From Bradyrhizobium erythrophlei (GTDB lineage Bacteria; Pseudomonadota; Alphaproteobacteria; Rhizobiales; Xanthobacteraceae), in contig NZ_LT670818.1 in NCBI RefSeq assembly GCF_900129505.1, positions 1,364,001 through 1,428,000 of the forward strand: a DNA stretch of 64,000 bases, in the 5' to 3' direction. The position numbers were made by a program, and so were the translations under genes. The notes under the pieces are model-generated. The model was not told the DNA's origin, did not search any database, and saw nothing but the letters and a program-made list of their open reading frames with translations. Below, piece after piece: positions 54,757-63,727 of this stretch (its first letter is position 1; every line of letters starts with the position of its first letter).

Positions 54757-55602
54757 ATGTCCCTGTCCGCTCTCGAATCCACCGTCAACGCCGCGTTCGA
54801 TGCCCGCGACGGCATCTCGACCGCGACCAAGGGTGAAGTCCGCGACGCCGTCGATCATGCGCTCGAGCTGCTCGACAAGGGCGAGGCGCGCGTCGCCGAG
54901 CGCGAGGCCAGCGGCAAATGGAAGGTCAATCAGTGGCTGAAGAAAGCGGTGCTGCTGTCGTTCCGGCTCAACGACATGAGCGCGATCGGAGGCGGCCCTG
55001 GCAAGGCCTCGTGGTGGGACAAGGTGCCGTCAAAATTCGAGGGCTGGGGCGAGAACCGGTTTCGCGACGCCGGCTTTCGTGCGGTGCCGGGCGCGATCGT
55101 CCGCCGCTCGGCCTTCATCGCCAAAAACGTGGTCTTGATGCCGTCCTTCGTCAATCTCGGCGCATATGTCGATGAATCGACCATGATCGACACCTGGTCG
55201 ACGGTCGGCTCCTGCGCCCAGATCGGCAAGCGCGTGCACATTTCCGGCGGCGTCGGCATCGGCGGCGTGCTGGAGCCGCTGCAGGCCGAGCCCGTGATCG
55301 TCGAGGACGATTGCTTCATCGGCGCACGCTCGGAAGTCGCCGAGGGCGTGATCGTGCGCAAGGGCGCGGTGCTGGCGATGGGCGTGTTCCTCGGCGCCTC
55401 GACCAAGATCGTCGACCGCGATACCGGCGAGACCTTTATCGGCGAGGTGCCGGAATATGCCGTGGTGGTGCCCGGCACCCTGCCCGCGAGACCGCTGAGG
55501 AACGGCCAGCCCGGTCCCTCGACCGCCTGCGCCGTGATCGTCAAGCGGGTCGATGAGCGCACCCGGGCCAAAACCAGCATCAACGAGCTGTTGCGGGATT
55601 AA
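54757..55602 (+). CDS. dapD: 2,3,4,5-tetrahydropyridine-2,6-dicarboxylate N-succinyltransferase
   Basis: A 281-aa enzyme of the succinylase branch of lysine and diaminopimelate synthesis. The C-terminal left-handed beta-helix of hexapeptide repeats is clear (for example [20 protein letters not shown], then [11 protein letters not shown] and [17 protein letters not shown]). The start at 54757 has AAGGAA upstream. dapE, which acts two steps later on the product, lies 0.7 kb downstream on the same strand. Confidence 0.97.
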   Translation: MSLSALESTVNAAFDARDGISTATKGEVRDAVDHALELLDKGEARVAEREASGKWKVNQWLKKAVLLSFRLNDMSAIGGGPGKASWWDKVPSKFEGWGENRFRDAGFRAVPGAIVRRSAFIAKNVVLMPSFVNLGAYVDESTMIDTWSTVGSCAQIGKRVHISGGVGIGGVLEPLQAEPVIVEDDCFIGARSEVAEGVIVRKGAVLAMGVFLGASTKIVDRDTGETFIGEVPEYAVVVPGTLPARPLRNGQPGPSTACAVIVKRVDERTRAKTSINELLRD

Positions 55603-55672
55603 TCGAACCCAAATCCATCCGTCGCGACCAACAATCCGGACCGCGGGCTATTCCCGCCGTCCGGAGGCTGCG

Positions 55673-56341
55673 ATGGACTGGACCTGGTATCTGTTCCGCT
55701 TTGAGGGCCGCATCAACCGCGCCAAATACTGGCTGGCGGGGCTGATTATCGTTTGCTGGATGGCGTTTCTTGCCGGGCTGATGGCGCTAACCACCAAAAT
55801 CATCAGCGGGGCGGCACCCGGGACATTCGGCTTCAGCATCGACGACACATTCGAGCTGGTCGATCCCTCATCGCTCCGCTCCGCGGCCGGCAAATTCCGC
55901 AACGGAGAATGGCTGTCGGCAACGATCCTGGCGCCACAAATTTTTCATGCGGTGGGAACGCTGCTTTTCTTGTGGGTCTACGCGGCCACCTCGATCAAGC
56001 GACTGCACGATCGCGACAAGAGCGGCTGGTGGATGGTGCCCTTCTTCGTCATTCCCGGCCTTTACCAGCAACTCGGCGATCGGCTTGGCGATTTCTACAC
56101 TGCCGGGTTTTTCGGGCTGGTCGTCGGCCTCCTTGCGCTCTGGGGCCTTGTCGAAATGTACTGCCTGCGCGGCAGCCCGTGGACCAACCGGTTCGGCGCC
56201 GACCCGCTGCCGAAGATCCAGACCCGGTCGCGCAGTGAGCCGCGCGCCTCGCCGCGCTGGGACCAGCAGAGCGAAGTGGAATTTGTTCCGCACAGTGCTG
56301 GCCCATCGCCGGGAGCTCATGTTAAGCGGGGGCATGAATGA
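55673..56341 (+). CDS. DUF805 family membrane protein
   Basis: A 222-aa inner-membrane protein of the DUF805 family. It begins [20 protein letters not shown], the usual family head (LFxFxGRxxRxxYW), and has the second signature [16 protein letters not shown]. About four membrane helices are followed by a soluble basic tail. GGAGG precedes the start. It overlaps the dapE start by 8 bp, so the two are probably cotranslated. Function unknown. Confidence 0.88.
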   Translation: MDWTWYLFRFEGRINRAKYWLAGLIIVCWMAFLAGLMALTTKIISGAAPGTFGFSIDDTFELVDPSSLRSAAGKFRNGEWLSATILAPQIFHAVGTLLFLWVYAATSIKRLHDRDKSGWWMVPFFVIPGLYQQLGDRLGDFYTAGFFGLVVGLLALWGLVEMYCLRGSPWTNRFGADPLPKIQTRSRSEPRASPRWDQQSEVEFVPHSAGPSPGAHVKRGHE

Positions 56342-57500
56342 CGCCCTTTCCATCGCCCGCGATCTCCTCCGCTGCCCCTCGGTAACCCCGGCCGACGCCG
56401 GCGCGCTCGCCGTGCTCGAAACTATCCTGAAAGCCGCCGCCTTTACGGTGCACCGCGTTACCTTCGGCGAACCCGGCACCGCGGATATCGACAACCTCTA
56501 TGCCCGCATCGGCAGCGCGGCCCCCCACATCACCTTTGCCGGGCATACCGACGTGGTGCCGCCGGGCGACGAGAGCGCCTGGAGCCAGGGCGCGTTCTCG
56601 GGCGACGTCAAGGACGGTTTTCTCTATGGTCGCGGCGCCGTCGACATGAAGGGCGGCATCGCCTGCAGCGTCGCGGCGGTGCTCGACTATCTGGCCGCCA
56701 ATGGCGGCAAGCCGGGAAAGGACGGCAAAGGCTCGATCTCATTCCTGATCACCGGCGACGAGGAAGATATCTCGGTCAACGGCACCATCAAACTGCTGCA
56801 ATGGGCGGCGGCGCGCGGCGAGAAATTCGACCATTGCGTGCTCGGCGAGCCCTCCAATGTCGAGACGCTCGGCGACTGCATCAAGATCGGCCGCCGCGGC
56901 TCGCAGTCGGGCACACTCTATGTCGACGGCGTGCAGGGTCATGTCGCCTACCCACATCGCGCCGCGAACCCGGTGCCGGATATTTCGCGGCTGATCGTGG
57001 CGCTCAGCGACGAGCCGCTCGATCACGGCAGCGCGCAATTCCAGGCCTCCAACCTCGAATTCACCTCGGTCGATGTCGGCAATACCGCTGGTAATGTGAT
57101 CCCCGGCCAGGCGCGCGCCAAATTCAATATCCGCTTCAACGATCTCCATACCCAGGAGACGCTGCGGGAACTGGTCGAGCAGCGGCTGGCCAAAGCGGCC
57201 GGCAACCGGATCCGCGCCCGCATCGTGTGGGAGCCGTCGAACTCCAACGTGTTCGTGACAAAACCCGGCGCCTTCACCGATCTTGCGGTTTCAGCCATCG
57301 AAGAGGTTACCGGCCGAAAGCCGGAATTGAGCACGTCAGGCGGCACCTCGGACGCGCGCTTCATCGCCAGCTATTGCCCGGTGATCGAGTTCGGCCTGGT
57401 CGGCCAGACCATGCACCAGATCGACGAGCGCACGCCGGTCGCGGATCTGGAGAAGCTGACGCGGATCTATCGCGGGATTCTCGATCGGTATTTTGGCTAA
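56334..57500 (+). CDS. dapE: Succinyl-diaminopimelate desuccinylase
   Basis: A 388-aa M20-family dizinc hydrolase that releases succinate from N-succinyl-LL-diaminopimelate. Metal and catalytic motifs are [34 protein letters not shown] and the late His in GQTMHQIDE. The ATG at 56334 ([10 protein letters not shown]) follows GGGGG; one at 56319 is possible. The gene begins inside the end of the DUF805 gene. Confidence 0.96.
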   Translation: MNDALSIARDLLRCPSVTPADAGALAVLETILKAAAFTVHRVTFGEPGTADIDNLYARIGSAAPHITFAGHTDVVPPGDESAWSQGAFSGDVKDGFLYGRGAVDMKGGIACSVAAVLDYLAANGGKPGKDGKGSISFLITGDEEDISVNGTIKLLQWAAARGEKFDHCVLGEPSNVETLGDCIKIGRRGSQSGTLYVDGVQGHVAYPHRAANPVPDISRLIVALSDEPLDHGSAQFQASNLEFTSVDVGNTAGNVIPGQARAKFNIRFNDLHTQETLRELVEQRLAKAAGNRIRARIVWEPSNSNVFVTKPGAFTDLAVSAIEEVTGRKPELSTSGGTSDARFIASYCPVIEFGLVGQTMHQIDERTPVADLEKLTRIYRGILDRYFG

Positions 57501-57710
57501 CCACAAGGCGATCCGACCCGGCAACCGGGGCAGCTGCATCTCTTCCCTATCCCTCCCCTTTGCGCGCCCCACGAGGGGAGGGATCAGGAAAAGCTTCCGT
57601 TAACGCTTCGGTCATCCTTTTCGTCAAAATGGCACCCTTCGCGGCCCGCAGGCCGTCGCGGTTTTGCGGCGGGCGTGGTGAACTCGCGGGGTCCGATCGG
57701 GTGTGGCTTC

Positions 57711-58229
57711 ATGCGTAACCTTATGATCTTCGCGGCTTTGATGGCCTTTCTCGGCACCGTCATGGCGCAGATGGCCGACAAGATGACGCCGGCGACGCCC
57801 GCGCTCGCCAATGCCAGCATACTGAAGGCCTCCGCCGAGACCGTCGGCCAGGCGGGATCCCGCAGCCTCAGCATTCCCCGCGACATCAGGGGCCATTTCC
57901 TCACCGAAGGGCGGATCGACGGCCAGCGCATCGGCTTTATGGTCGATACCGGCGCCTCCGTCGTGGCCCTGAACGAAAGCTCCGCGGCGCGGTTCGGGCT
58001 GCGCCCTTCGCGCGGCGACTACAACGCCTCGGTCGCCACCGCCAACGGCACCATCAAGGCGGCGCGCACGCGCATTGCCATGGTCGATATCGGCGGCCTC
58101 GTGGTGCGCGATGTCGATGCCATGGTGCTGCCGGACGAGGCGCTGTCGGAAAACCTGCTCGGCTTGTCGTTTCTGTCGAGGCTGAAGCGCTTCGAATATG
58201 CCAATGGCCAGATGGTGCTGGAGCAGTAA
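57711..58229 (+). CDS. Retropepsin-like aspartic protease family protein
   Basis: A 172-aa protein with an N-terminal membrane anchor or signal (MRNLMIFAALMAFLGTVMAQ) and a single retropepsin-type domain. The active-site motif is FMVDTGASVVAL, with the family's ANGTIKAAR and a late hydrophobic-hydrophobic-Gly as LLGLSFLSRL. It belongs to the TIGR02281-type clan AA proteases of proteobacteria, thought to dimerise like retroviral proteases. Substrates are unknown. The stop abuts palindromic element R6. Confidence 0.85.
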   Translation: MRNLMIFAALMAFLGTVMAQMADKMTPATPALANASILKASAETVGQAGSRSLSIPRDIRGHFLTEGRIDGQRIGFMVDTGASVVALNESSAARFGLRPSRGDYNASVATANGTIKAARTRIAMVDIGGLVVRDVDAMVLPDEALSENLLGLSFLSRLKRFEYANGQMVLEQ

Positions 58230-58368
58230 CGTCGTGCCCCGCGAAGGCGGGGCATCCAGTAGGCCGCGGCCGTCATAAAGCATCAAGATCGCTCACGGAA
58301 TGCTGGATCGTCCGCCGGAGCCTGTCGTCGGGCGGCGCTACGCGCCGACCCGTTGGCGGACGATGACG
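58230..58368. repeat. Palindromic intergenic element R6 with a 37-nt tip module
   Basis: The left terminal hairpin is TGCCCCGC-gaag-GCGGGGCA. The right terminal hairpin has stem GTCCGCC/GGCGGAC with the 37-nt module (58321-58357) at its tip. The element starts at the base after the stop codon of the retropepsin-like gene. Confidence 0.85.
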
Positions 58369-58495
58369 GTGGTGACAGCCCATCCGCCGCAATTAATCTA
58401 ATCCGCACAAAACGGCCGTTTCGCCTTCCGTTGGGTCTGCGCATTCGCTATTGCTGCGGCGCAATCCGCATCCATTTCACGACAAGGCCATTTGA

Positions 58496-59995
58496 ATGTT
58501 CCCGAAGCCGAAAGCCGTGCTGGTTCCCAATACCTATGCCTATGAATCCGAGCCGATGGTGAAGGCGACGGGTTTTCGCGAATACGACGCGCGCTGGCTG
58601 TTCGGCAAGGAAATCAACCTGATGGGGGTCCAGGCGCTGGGCATGGGGCTGGGCGCGCTGATCGCCGAGCTCGGCGTCAAGCAGGAGGTCGTCACCGGGC
58701 ACGATTTCCGCGGCTATTCGGCCTCGATCAAATACGCGCTGATCTCGGGGCTGCAGGCGGCGGGCTGCAGGGTCCACGATATCGGCCTGTGCATGACGCC
58801 GATGGCATATTTCGCGCAGTTCGAACTCGACGTGCCCTGCGTCGCGATGGTGACGGCGTCCCACAACGACAATGGCTGGACCGGCGTCAAGATGGGCGCC
58901 AACCGACCGCTCACGTTCGGCCCCGACGAGATGACGCGGCTGAAGGAGATCGTGCTCAACGCCGACTTCAAGAACAAGGCCGGCGGCTCCTACCAGTTTC
59001 ACGAGAATTTTCCGGCGCGCTACATCGCCGATTTGACGAAGCGGCCCAAACTGAAGCGGAAGCTGAAAGTGGTGGTCGCCTGCGGCAACGGCACCGCGGG
59101 CGCGTTCGCGCCGCAGGTGATGGAGGCGATCGGCTGCGAGGTGATCCCGCTCGACACCGAGCTCGATCACACCTTCCCGAAATACAATCCCAATCCCGAA
59201 GACATGGAAATGCTGCACGCCATCCGCGACGCGGTGCTTGAGCACAAGGCTGATGTCGGCCTCGGCTTCGACGGCGACGGCGACCGCTGCGGCGTGGTCG
59301 ACAATACCGGTGAGGAGATTTTTGCCGACAAGGTTGGTGTGATGCTGGCGCGGGACATGTCGGCGATCCACAAGGACGCGCAGTTCGTGGTCGACGTGAA
59401 ATCGACCGGCCTGTTCGTGACGGACCCTCTGCTGCAAAAGCAGGGCGCCAGGACCACCTATTGGAAGACCGGCCATTCCTACATGAAGCGCCGCACCCAC
59501 GAATTGGGCGCGCTGGCGGGTTTTGAGAAATCCGGCCACTTCTTCTTCAACAAGCCGCTCGGCCGCGGCTACGACGACGGCCTGATCTCGGCGATCGCGG
59601 TCTGCGAGATGCTGGATCGCGCGCCGGCTAAATCGATGGCGGATCTGAAGGACGCGCTGCCGAAGACCTGGTCGTCGCCGACCATGTCGCCCCATTGCGC
59701 GGACGAGACCAAATACGGCGTCGTCGACGCCGTGGTGAAGCATTTCGAGGCGATGCAGAACAAGGGCGAGAAGGTCGCAGGACAGAACATCCGCGATCTC
59801 GTCACCGTCAACGGCGTCCGCGTCACTGTCGAGGACGGCAGCTGGGGCCTGGTGCGGGCGTCCTCCAACAAGCCGGAACTGGTAGTGGTGGTCGAGAGCC
59901 CGGTGGCCGAGCAGCGGATGCACGACATGTTCGAGGCGATTAATGTGGTGCTGCGCACCCATCCCGAAGTCGGCGAATATAATCAGAAGATTTGA
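58496..59995 (+). CDS. Phosphomannomutase/phosphoglucomutase
   Basis: A 499-aa alpha-D-phosphohexomutase that interconverts hexose-1- and hexose-6-phosphates, feeding GDP-mannose or UDP-glucose pathways for surface polysaccharides. The phosphoserine loop is VTASHNDNGWTG, the magnesium loop GFDGDGDRCGVVD, and the sugar-binding loop GFEKSGHFFFN. The C-terminal phosphate-binding domain has VRASSNKPELVVVVE. The length is normal. It is bounded by palindromic elements R6 and R7. Confidence 0.94.
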   Translation: MFPKPKAVLVPNTYAYESEPMVKATGFREYDARWLFGKEINLMGVQALGMGLGALIAELGVKQEVVTGHDFRGYSASIKYALISGLQAAGCRVHDIGLCMTPMAYFAQFELDVPCVAMVTASHNDNGWTGVKMGANRPLTFGPDEMTRLKEIVLNADFKNKAGGSYQFHENFPARYIADLTKRPKLKRKLKVVVACGNGTAGAFAPQVMEAIGCEVIPLDTELDHTFPKYNPNPEDMEMLHAIRDAVLEHKADVGLGFDGDGDRCGVVDNTGEEIFADKVGVMLARDMSAIHKDAQFVVDVKSTGLFVTDPLLQKQGARTTYWKTGHSYMKRRTHELGALAGFEKSGHFFFNKPLGRGYDDGLISAIAVCEMLDRAPAKSMADLKDALPKTWSSPTMSPHCADETKYGVVDAVVKHFEAMQNKGEKVAGQNIRDLVTVNGVRVTVEDGSWGLVRASSNKPELVVVVESPVAEQRMHDMFEAINVVLRTHPEVGEYNQKI

Positions 59996-60058
59996 GGGCG
60001 CGGGCGCCAGCCCGACGTTGTCGAGCTTCGCGGTCGCGGCGGCCGCAACATAGGCAGT

Positions 60059-60157
60059 CGTCATCGCCCGGCTTGACCGGGCGATCCAGTACGCCGGGGC
60101 CGCCCGCATATCTCGAACGTCTCTGGAATACTGGATCATCCGCTTTCGGATGATGAC
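60059..60157. repeat. Palindromic intergenic element R7
   Basis: The left terminal hairpin is TCGCCCGG-cttga-CCGGGCGA and the right one ATCATCCG-cttt-CGGATGAT. The centre has CCAGTA and TACTGGAT. It lies between the convergent mutase and Lrp-type genes. Confidence 0.85.
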
Positions 60158-60188
60158 AACTGAGATTGTTTCGCGGTCTGGACGCCCC

Positions 60189-60692
60189 TCAAGCCGCCGC
60201 CGGGATCGGCAACGCCGTGACCGACTTGATCTTCTCCATCGCGAAGCGCGAGGTGACGTTCTTCAGCGGCACCGCGCCGATCAGCTTCTTGTAGAACACA
60301 TCGAAGCTCTGCATGTCCGCGACCACGACGCGCAGCATGTAGTCGACGTCGCCCGCCATCCGGTAGAACTCCATCACCTCGGGCATCGCGCTGACCGCAT
60401 CGGCGAATTTGCGCAGCCAGGCCTCGGAATGATCTGAACTCTCGACCGAGACGAAGACGGTGATGCCGAGCCCGATCTTGTTCTGGTCGACCAGCGCGAC
60501 CCGGCGCAGGATCACGCCGTCGGCCTCCAGCCGCTGGATCCGCTTCCAGCACGGCGTCGAGGACAGCCCGACCCGGTCGCCGATCTCGGCGACGGAGAGC
60601 GAGGCGTCCTCCTGAAGTACCGTCAGAATCTTGCGGTCGATAGCGTCAAGGCGGCGGTTGGGCTCGTGGAGCTGAACGGCGAGGTCGGTCAT
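60189..60692 (-). CDS. Lrp/AsnC-family transcriptional regulator
   Basis: A 167-aa regulator. The N-terminal helix-turn-helix is LDAIDRKILTVLQEDASLSV followed by AEIGDRVGLSSTPCWKRIQRL. The C-terminal RAM domain (about 80-150) includes MPEVMEFYRMAGDVDYMLRV. It is close to Lrp proper in the DNA-binding part. It is encoded on the minus strand next to the PfkB kinase gene. Its targets and effector (usually an amino acid) cannot be told. Confidence 0.92.
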   Translation of the reverse strand: MTDLAVQLHEPNRRLDAIDRKILTVLQEDASLSVAEIGDRVGLSSTPCWKRIQRLEADGVILRRVALVDQNKIGLGITVFVSVESSDHSEAWLRKFADAVSAMPEVMEFYRMAGDVDYMLRVVVADMQSFDVFYKKLIGAVPLKNVTSRFAMEKIKSVTALPIPAAA

Positions 60693-60784
60693 GGGAAGAA
60701 CTTTGTTCCATTTATCGGGTTGAATACCCTCATATATAGAAAATTCTTCTAAGGCAAGCCCCCTACTGACCGGATCTGGACAGG

Positions 60785-61744
60785 CTAGGCGGCCGGCCGG
60801 CCAGTGCTCAAAAGCTCTTCAACTTCAGCACGTTGCGGTGCGGCGAAGGCACCCCCAAAGCGGGTGCATTTCAGCGCGGCGGCGGCGGAGGCGAACCGCA
60901 GGGCGGTCGGAATGTCCTGGCTTTCGGTGATGGCAAGGGTGAATGCGCCGTGGAAGACGTCACCGGCGCCGAGCGTATCCACGGTATGGACCGGGAAGGC
61001 CTGCGTCTCCTGCAGATGGCCCTGCGCGTCGAGCCAGATCGTGCCTTTCGGCCCGCGCGTCCCCGCCAGGAACGACGGCGTCAGCTTCGCGATCTTCGTC
61101 AGCGCCTGGCCGTCGTCGGTAACATCGGCGGTTTCCTGCAGCGGCTCGCTGGAGAACACGAGATGGGAAGAGGCGGTGAGCAACCCTTCCCGCAGCGACA
61201 TCGCGCGGTCGACGTCCACCACCACGGGGATGCCGCGCCGGCGCGCCTCGGCGCATAAATCGGTGCAGAATCCCGCGCAGCGGCTCTCGGTGAGGATGGC
61301 GGCGCAATCCTCCAGCAGTTCATCGGTCAAAGGCAGGTGCACCTTCCACAATTCCGGATCGCGGAAAGTGACGATGGTGCGCTCGCCGCTGGGATCGACC
61401 ATGACGGACGAGATCGGCGTCACCAGTCCCGGCATGTGAATGAGGTGTTTGGTCTCGATGCCTTCATGAGCGAGTTTTTCGAAGATGAAGCGGGTCGATG
61501 TTTCGCGGACGTCGCCCATGGGGCCGCAGATCGAGGCGCGGCCGCCGAGGCGGACAATTCCGATCGCCGCGTTGAGCGCGTTGCCGCCGCATATCTCGTC
61601 GAAATGGGTGGCATTCTCCTTGGAGCCGCGCCCGGGGACGCCGCCGACGCGAAACGTCAGGTCGCGCACGGGAATGCCGATGCAGAGAATGCGCGGCGGA
61701 ATCTTCGGCGCGGCGGTGTGGAAATTCATGTCGAAATCCGTCAT
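60785..61744 (-). CDS. PfkB-family carbohydrate kinase
   Basis: A 319-aa ribokinase-fold sugar or nucleoside kinase. The N-terminal substrate motif is EICGGNALNAAIGIVRLGG, and the C-terminal signature with the catalytic Asp is TVDTLGAGDVFHGAFTLAI. Neither fructokinase nor ribokinase specificity is clear from the visible residues. It is followed on the minus strand by the Lrp-type gene 92 bp away, and preceded by nudC. Confidence 0.9.
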   Translation of the reverse strand: MTDFDMNFHTAAPKIPPRILCIGIPVRDLTFRVGGVPGRGSKENATHFDEICGGNALNAAIGIVRLGGRASICGPMGDVRETSTRFIFEKLAHEGIETKHLIHMPGLVTPISSVMVDPSGERTIVTFRDPELWKVHLPLTDELLEDCAAILTESRCAGFCTDLCAEARRRGIPVVVDVDRAMSLREGLLTASSHLVFSSEPLQETADVTDDGQALTKIAKLTPSFLAGTRGPKGTIWLDAQGHLQETQAFPVHTVDTLGAGDVFHGAFTLAITESQDIPTALRFASAAAALKCTRFGGAFAAPQRAEVEELLSTGRPAA

Positions 61745-61811
61745 GCCGGTTCCGCCTCCCCCCGGAACCAAATTCCGGGACTAATCGACTGAGTCATGAG
61801 CCAGTTCCCCG

Positions 61812-62762
61812 CTATGCGCGCCCGTCCTCGCCCCCATGCACCCAGCGGCCAAGCAAATGATGGGCGATGGCGAAGGGATGTGGCCCCGCCAGGCCGTCGG
61901 GATGCTGCCGCTTGAGCATCAGGGTGGCTTCCGCGCGGTCGAACCAGCGCGCATCCTCCAGTTCGGAGCGGTCGACCACGATATCGTCGGTGGTGGCGCG
62001 CGCCGTGCAGCCGATCATCAGGGACGACGGATACGGCCAGGGCTGGGTCATGTAGTAATTGACGTCGGTGCAGCGAATTCCGGACTCCTCGAAAATCTCG
62101 CGTCGAACCGCGTCCTCGATGGTTTCGGCGGCTTCGACGAATCCGGCGAGGCACGAATACATTCCAGGCGGGAACTGCTTCTGCCGTCCCATCAGCACCT
62201 TGTCCCCCGAGGTCACCAGCATGATCACGACAGGGTCGGTGCGCGGAAAATGCTCGGCCTTGCAGTTCGGACATTCGCGCTTCCAGCCACCTTCCCGCAT
62301 CGCCGTGCGGGTTCCGCAATTGGCGCAATAGCCGTGGCGCTGATGCCAGTTCACCATCGATTTCGCCACCGCGATCGCCGAAAGCTGCTCGACCGGCACC
62401 AGGCCCTGCATCACCATGCCGCGCAGTTCGCTTGCCTTGACATCGTTGCGGGACAGCAGGCTCTCCACTGCGGCGGCCGAGATCCCCATGCCGAACAACG
62501 GGGCGTTGTCGCGCAAGCCCAGAAAGATCGTGCCGGGATTGGCGCCGAATTTCAGCGCTTCCTCGATGGTCAGAAGCGCGTGGGGACCTTCGGCCTCCTG
62601 CTTCATCACCAGCGAGTCGCGATGCACCACATAGGCGCGGGCGTCGCGGCGCTCCTCCAGCGCCATCAATTTGGAATCGTCGCTGCGCAGATGCGCGGCG
62701 CGATCGAGGATATGGGTGACGAAAGCCGGCTTCCCCAGCGGAAACGAATCGAATGCTGTCAT
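61812..62762 (-). CDS. nudC: NAD(+) diphosphatase/RNA decapping hydrolase NudC
   Basis: A 316-aa Nudix hydrolase that cleaves NAD(H) and removes NAD caps from RNA. The zinc ribbon is CANCGTRT ... CPNCKAEHFPRTDP (about 150-185). The Nudix box begins GFVEAAETIEDAVRREIFEE and continues SGIR, and the NudC-specific SQPWPFPxS motif appears as TQPWPYPSSLM. The HIT-family gene ends 3 bp upstream of its start, so the two form an operon. Confidence 0.95.
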   Translation of the reverse strand: MTAFDSFPLGKPAFVTHILDRAAHLRSDDSKLMALEERRDARAYVVHRDSLVMKQEAEGPHALLTIEEALKFGANPGTIFLGLRDNAPLFGMGISAAAVESLLSRNDVKASELRGMVMQGLVPVEQLSAIAVAKSMVNWHQRHGYCANCGTRTAMREGGWKRECPNCKAEHFPRTDPVVIMLVTSGDKVLMGRQKQFPPGMYSCLAGFVEAAETIEDAVRREIFEESGIRCTDVNYYMTQPWPYPSSLMIGCTARATTDDIVVDRSELEDARWFDRAEATLMLKRQHPDGLAGPHPFAIAHHLLGRWVHGGEDGRA

Positions 62763-62765
62763 GTC

Positions 62766-63191
62766 CTAACCAAGCCAGATCTTGCGGCGAAGCGCGCTGA
62801 TGAATTTCTGTACTTCCTCGGCGTCATGCGCCAGCGGCGGCGCCACTCCCCAGACCGGACGCGGCCAGGCGATGTCGCTGGTACGGCGCGCGATCAGATG
62901 GACATGCAGTTGCGGCACCGCGTTGCCGAGGGCTGCGATATTCAGCTTGTCGCAGTGGGTGACGTCCTTGAGCGCGCGCGCGGTGCGGCTGATTTCCGTC
63001 ATCAATTGTGCTTGCTCGACCTCGTCGAGGTCGATGATCTCCACGGCCTCGGGCCGGCGCGGCACCAGCAACAGCCAAGGATAATGCGCGTCCTTGACCA
63101 CGAGCACGCGGCACAACGGCAGGTCGCCGATATCGATGGTGTCTTTCGTGAGCTGTGAATGCAGCGACCATGCGGGGGCGTCAGAAGGCAT
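62766..63191 (-). CDS. HIT-domain protein with a variant triad
   Basis: A 141-aa protein of the histidine-triad superfamily. The C-terminal active-site segment is NAVPQLHVHLIARR: the first His of the HxHxHxx triad is Gln, while the next two are kept (H-V-H). The start at 63191 has AGGAA upstream; an ATG pair eight codons earlier is possible. It lies 3 bp before nudC, so a shared role in nucleotide clean-up is a fair inference, but the exact substrate is unknown. Confidence 0.88.
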   Translation of the reverse strand: MPSDAPAWSLHSQLTKDTIDIGDLPLCRVLVVKDAHYPWLLLVPRRPEAVEIIDLDEVEQAQLMTEISRTARALKDVTHCDKLNIAALGNAVPQLHVHLIARRTSDIAWPRPVWGVAPPLAHDAEEVQKFISALRRKIWLG

Positions 63192-63281
63192 GTGCGTTCC
63201 TGGTGCGTCCATCATTTTCCCGATGGCTTTGGTCTGAAGTGGCCTGAAATGGACACCGCTGGCAGTGTCATATCAAGGCGT

Positions 63282-63415
63282 CGTCATCCGCGAAAGCGGA
63301 TGATCCAGTATTCCAGAGCAGCCCAATGGAGCCGAGGAGCCGCGGCGTACTGGATACCCCGCTGGAGCCTGTCATCGGGCTCGCCGCAGGCGAGACCCGG
63401 TGGCGGGGTATGACG
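63282..63415. repeat. Palindromic intergenic element R8 with a 37-nt tip module
   Basis: The left terminal hairpin is TCATCCGC-gaaa-GCGGATGA. The right one has stem ATACCCCGC/GCGGGGTAT with the 37-nt module (63368-63404) at its tip. The centre has CCAGTA and TACTGGAT. It ends about 45 bp before the SRP RNA gene. Confidence 0.85.
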
Positions 63416-63461
63416 ACGGAGGTCCTGCTTGCTTTCCGGCCCTTTTGGCCCCAAATAGGGG

Positions 63462-63563
63462 CCGGGAGATTGGCGGTGGACGAGCCACTCGCCAACCGGG
63501 TCAGGTCCGGAAGGAAGCAGCCCTAACGAGGTCCGGATCGGGTCGCTCGTCAGTCTCCTACCT
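63462..63563 (+). ncRNA. ffs: Signal recognition particle RNA, small (4.5S) type
   Basis: The universally conserved SRP apical domain is present: GGTCAGGTCCGGAAGGAAGC then AGCCCTAACGA. The flanking strands pair (GGAGATTGGCG with CGTCAGTCTCC, GACGAG with CTCGTC) to give the long hairpin of about 100 nt, bound by Ffh for cotranslational targeting. A T-run (63564-63570) follows the 3' side and likely ends the transcript. The ends are approximate by a few bases. It lies upstream of dnaX, as often seen in alphaproteobacteria. Confidence 0.93.
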
Positions 63564-63570
63564 GTTTTTT
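63564..63570 (+). terminator. T-run after the SRP RNA hairpin
   Basis: GTTTTTT directly after the closed SRP RNA stem, consistent with intrinsic termination using the RNA's own hairpin. Confidence 0.6.
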
Positions 63571-63626
63571 CGAGCGAATCGCGCAAGATGGGCTATCCCC
63601 CGTCCGGCGCTGGATTCCGTTTCGGC

Positions 63627-63671
63627 GCGTATTCCGCAAAAGTGGATACCGGTTTTGCGATCAGAATGCGC
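63627..63671. repeat. 45-nt palindromic element upstream of dnaX
   Basis: Arms GCGTATTC and GAATGCGC enclose GCAAAA/TTTTGC and the core GTGGATACCGGTT. Same length and layout as the element inside rnpA (48327-48371). It ends 56 bp before the dnaX start. Confidence 0.75.
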
Positions 63672-63727
63672 GTAAGCTAAGTTCCGCACGCCGGCTTCGA
63701 AAGACAATCAGAGTTGCGGATCGATCG

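Noticed and set aside
63326..63526. A small frame across the SRP RNA gene
   Set aside because: The bases are explained by palindromic element R8 and the SRP RNA structure.
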